This document shows positions 13,222-13,422 of a stretch of DNA of 13,422 nt, in pieces. Source of the DNA: an uncultured Myxococcales bacterium. GTDB taxonomy: Bacteria > Myxococcota_A > UBA9042. The notes under the pieces were generated by a model. That model was given only the letters and a program-made list of their open reading frames with translations. It had not been told where the DNA came from and did not search any database. The DNA lies in the NCBI GenBank assembly GCA_903917305.1, contig CAIXAA010000033.1, positions 1-13,422 on the forward strand, read 5' to 3'. The first letter of the stretch is position 1, and every line of letters starts with the position of its first letter. The translations under genes and the position numbers were made by a program.

Positions 13222-13422
13222 CTATTGGCACGCGCACAGCGCGGTCGTTGCACCGACGAGGTCGACGCTGCCCTGGGTCGTCGTGTCCGCACCCGGCACG
13301 CCGGCGTCGAGCAGGTCCGGCGTGAACCACACCGTCACCGGCACCACCGTCATGGTCTTGAGCGCGCTCGGCGGCACCAGCTTGGATTCGCAGGGTGTCG
13401 AGCCATCCGCCGCCGTCTTCAC
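13222..13422 (-). CDS. C-terminal end of an unknown protein, truncated by window edge
   Basis: Only the last 66 codons are inside the window; the frame is open to the right edge, so the first Val codon there is not a start. The sequence is Thr/Val/Pro/Ala-rich with no membrane segment (KTMTVVPVTVWFTPDLLDAG, then DLVGATTALCACQ at the end) and has three cysteines, one near the left end (STPCES) and two at the C-terminus (LCACQ). Paired cysteines and beta-prone composition would fit an exported protein, as do the other lipoprotein genes here, but this is weak inference. The strong hairpin 13142-13182 just beyond the stop supports it as a real gene end. No family recognised. Confidence 0.6.
   Translation of the reverse strand: MKTAADGSTPCESKLVPPSALKTMTVVPVTVWFTPDLLDAGVPGADTTTQGSVDLVGATTALCACQ

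Overview
The window is a GC-rich stretch of bacterial chromosome. Two secreted lipoprotein genes, one with a long Asp/Pro/Ala-rich linker after its lipobox, together with the codon use and the style of intergenic repeats, suggest a Myxococcota-like (deltaproteobacterial) soil or environmental bacterium. That placement is an inference from style, not from a marker gene.

Positions 1-6110 (+ strand) hold a compact three-gene set. It opens with the C-terminal part of a Type III restriction-modification methyltransferase (Mod; the gene begins left of the window). A complete Type III helicase/nuclease subunit (Res, 900 aa) follows 12 bases later. After another 32 bases comes a 658-residue protein I cannot assign to a family. 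It has an unknown N-terminal region, about 350 residues of Ala-rich predicted coiled coil, a tight pair of membrane helices and a cytoplasmic tail. It is the best candidate here for something undescribed: a membrane-tethered coiled-coil partner or extra effector of a Type III R-M defence locus. The 5' half of the mod fragment, which includes the target-recognition region, has visibly lower GC than its 3' half, as expected if recognition domains are exchanged.

Positions 6111-6743 hold no gene. They contain a chain of about nine strong, unrelated-sequence hairpins and two copies of a dispersed intergenic repeat. A 245-aa protein of unknown function (6744-7481, +) follows with a strong ribosome binding site.

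Positions 7494-11403 (- strand, read right to left) encode a secreted alpha/beta-hydrolase lipoprotein, an MgtE-type magnesium channel, a small polytopic membrane protein that starts 7 bases after mgtE (TTG start, probably translationally coupled), and a short BON-domain lipoprotein. The C-terminus of the small membrane protein is encoded by a dispersed GGGAGAGGG/GGGTGAGGG intergenic repeat.

From 11404 a divergent intergenic region with weak promoter-like sequences leads to a GT-C-fold membrane glycosyltransferase (11569-13107, +). It converges on the 3' end of a partial minus-strand gene (13222-13422). A perfect 16-bp hairpin between them is oriented as a terminator for the minus-strand gene. 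No tRNA, rRNA, CRISPR array, transposase or integrase was seen.
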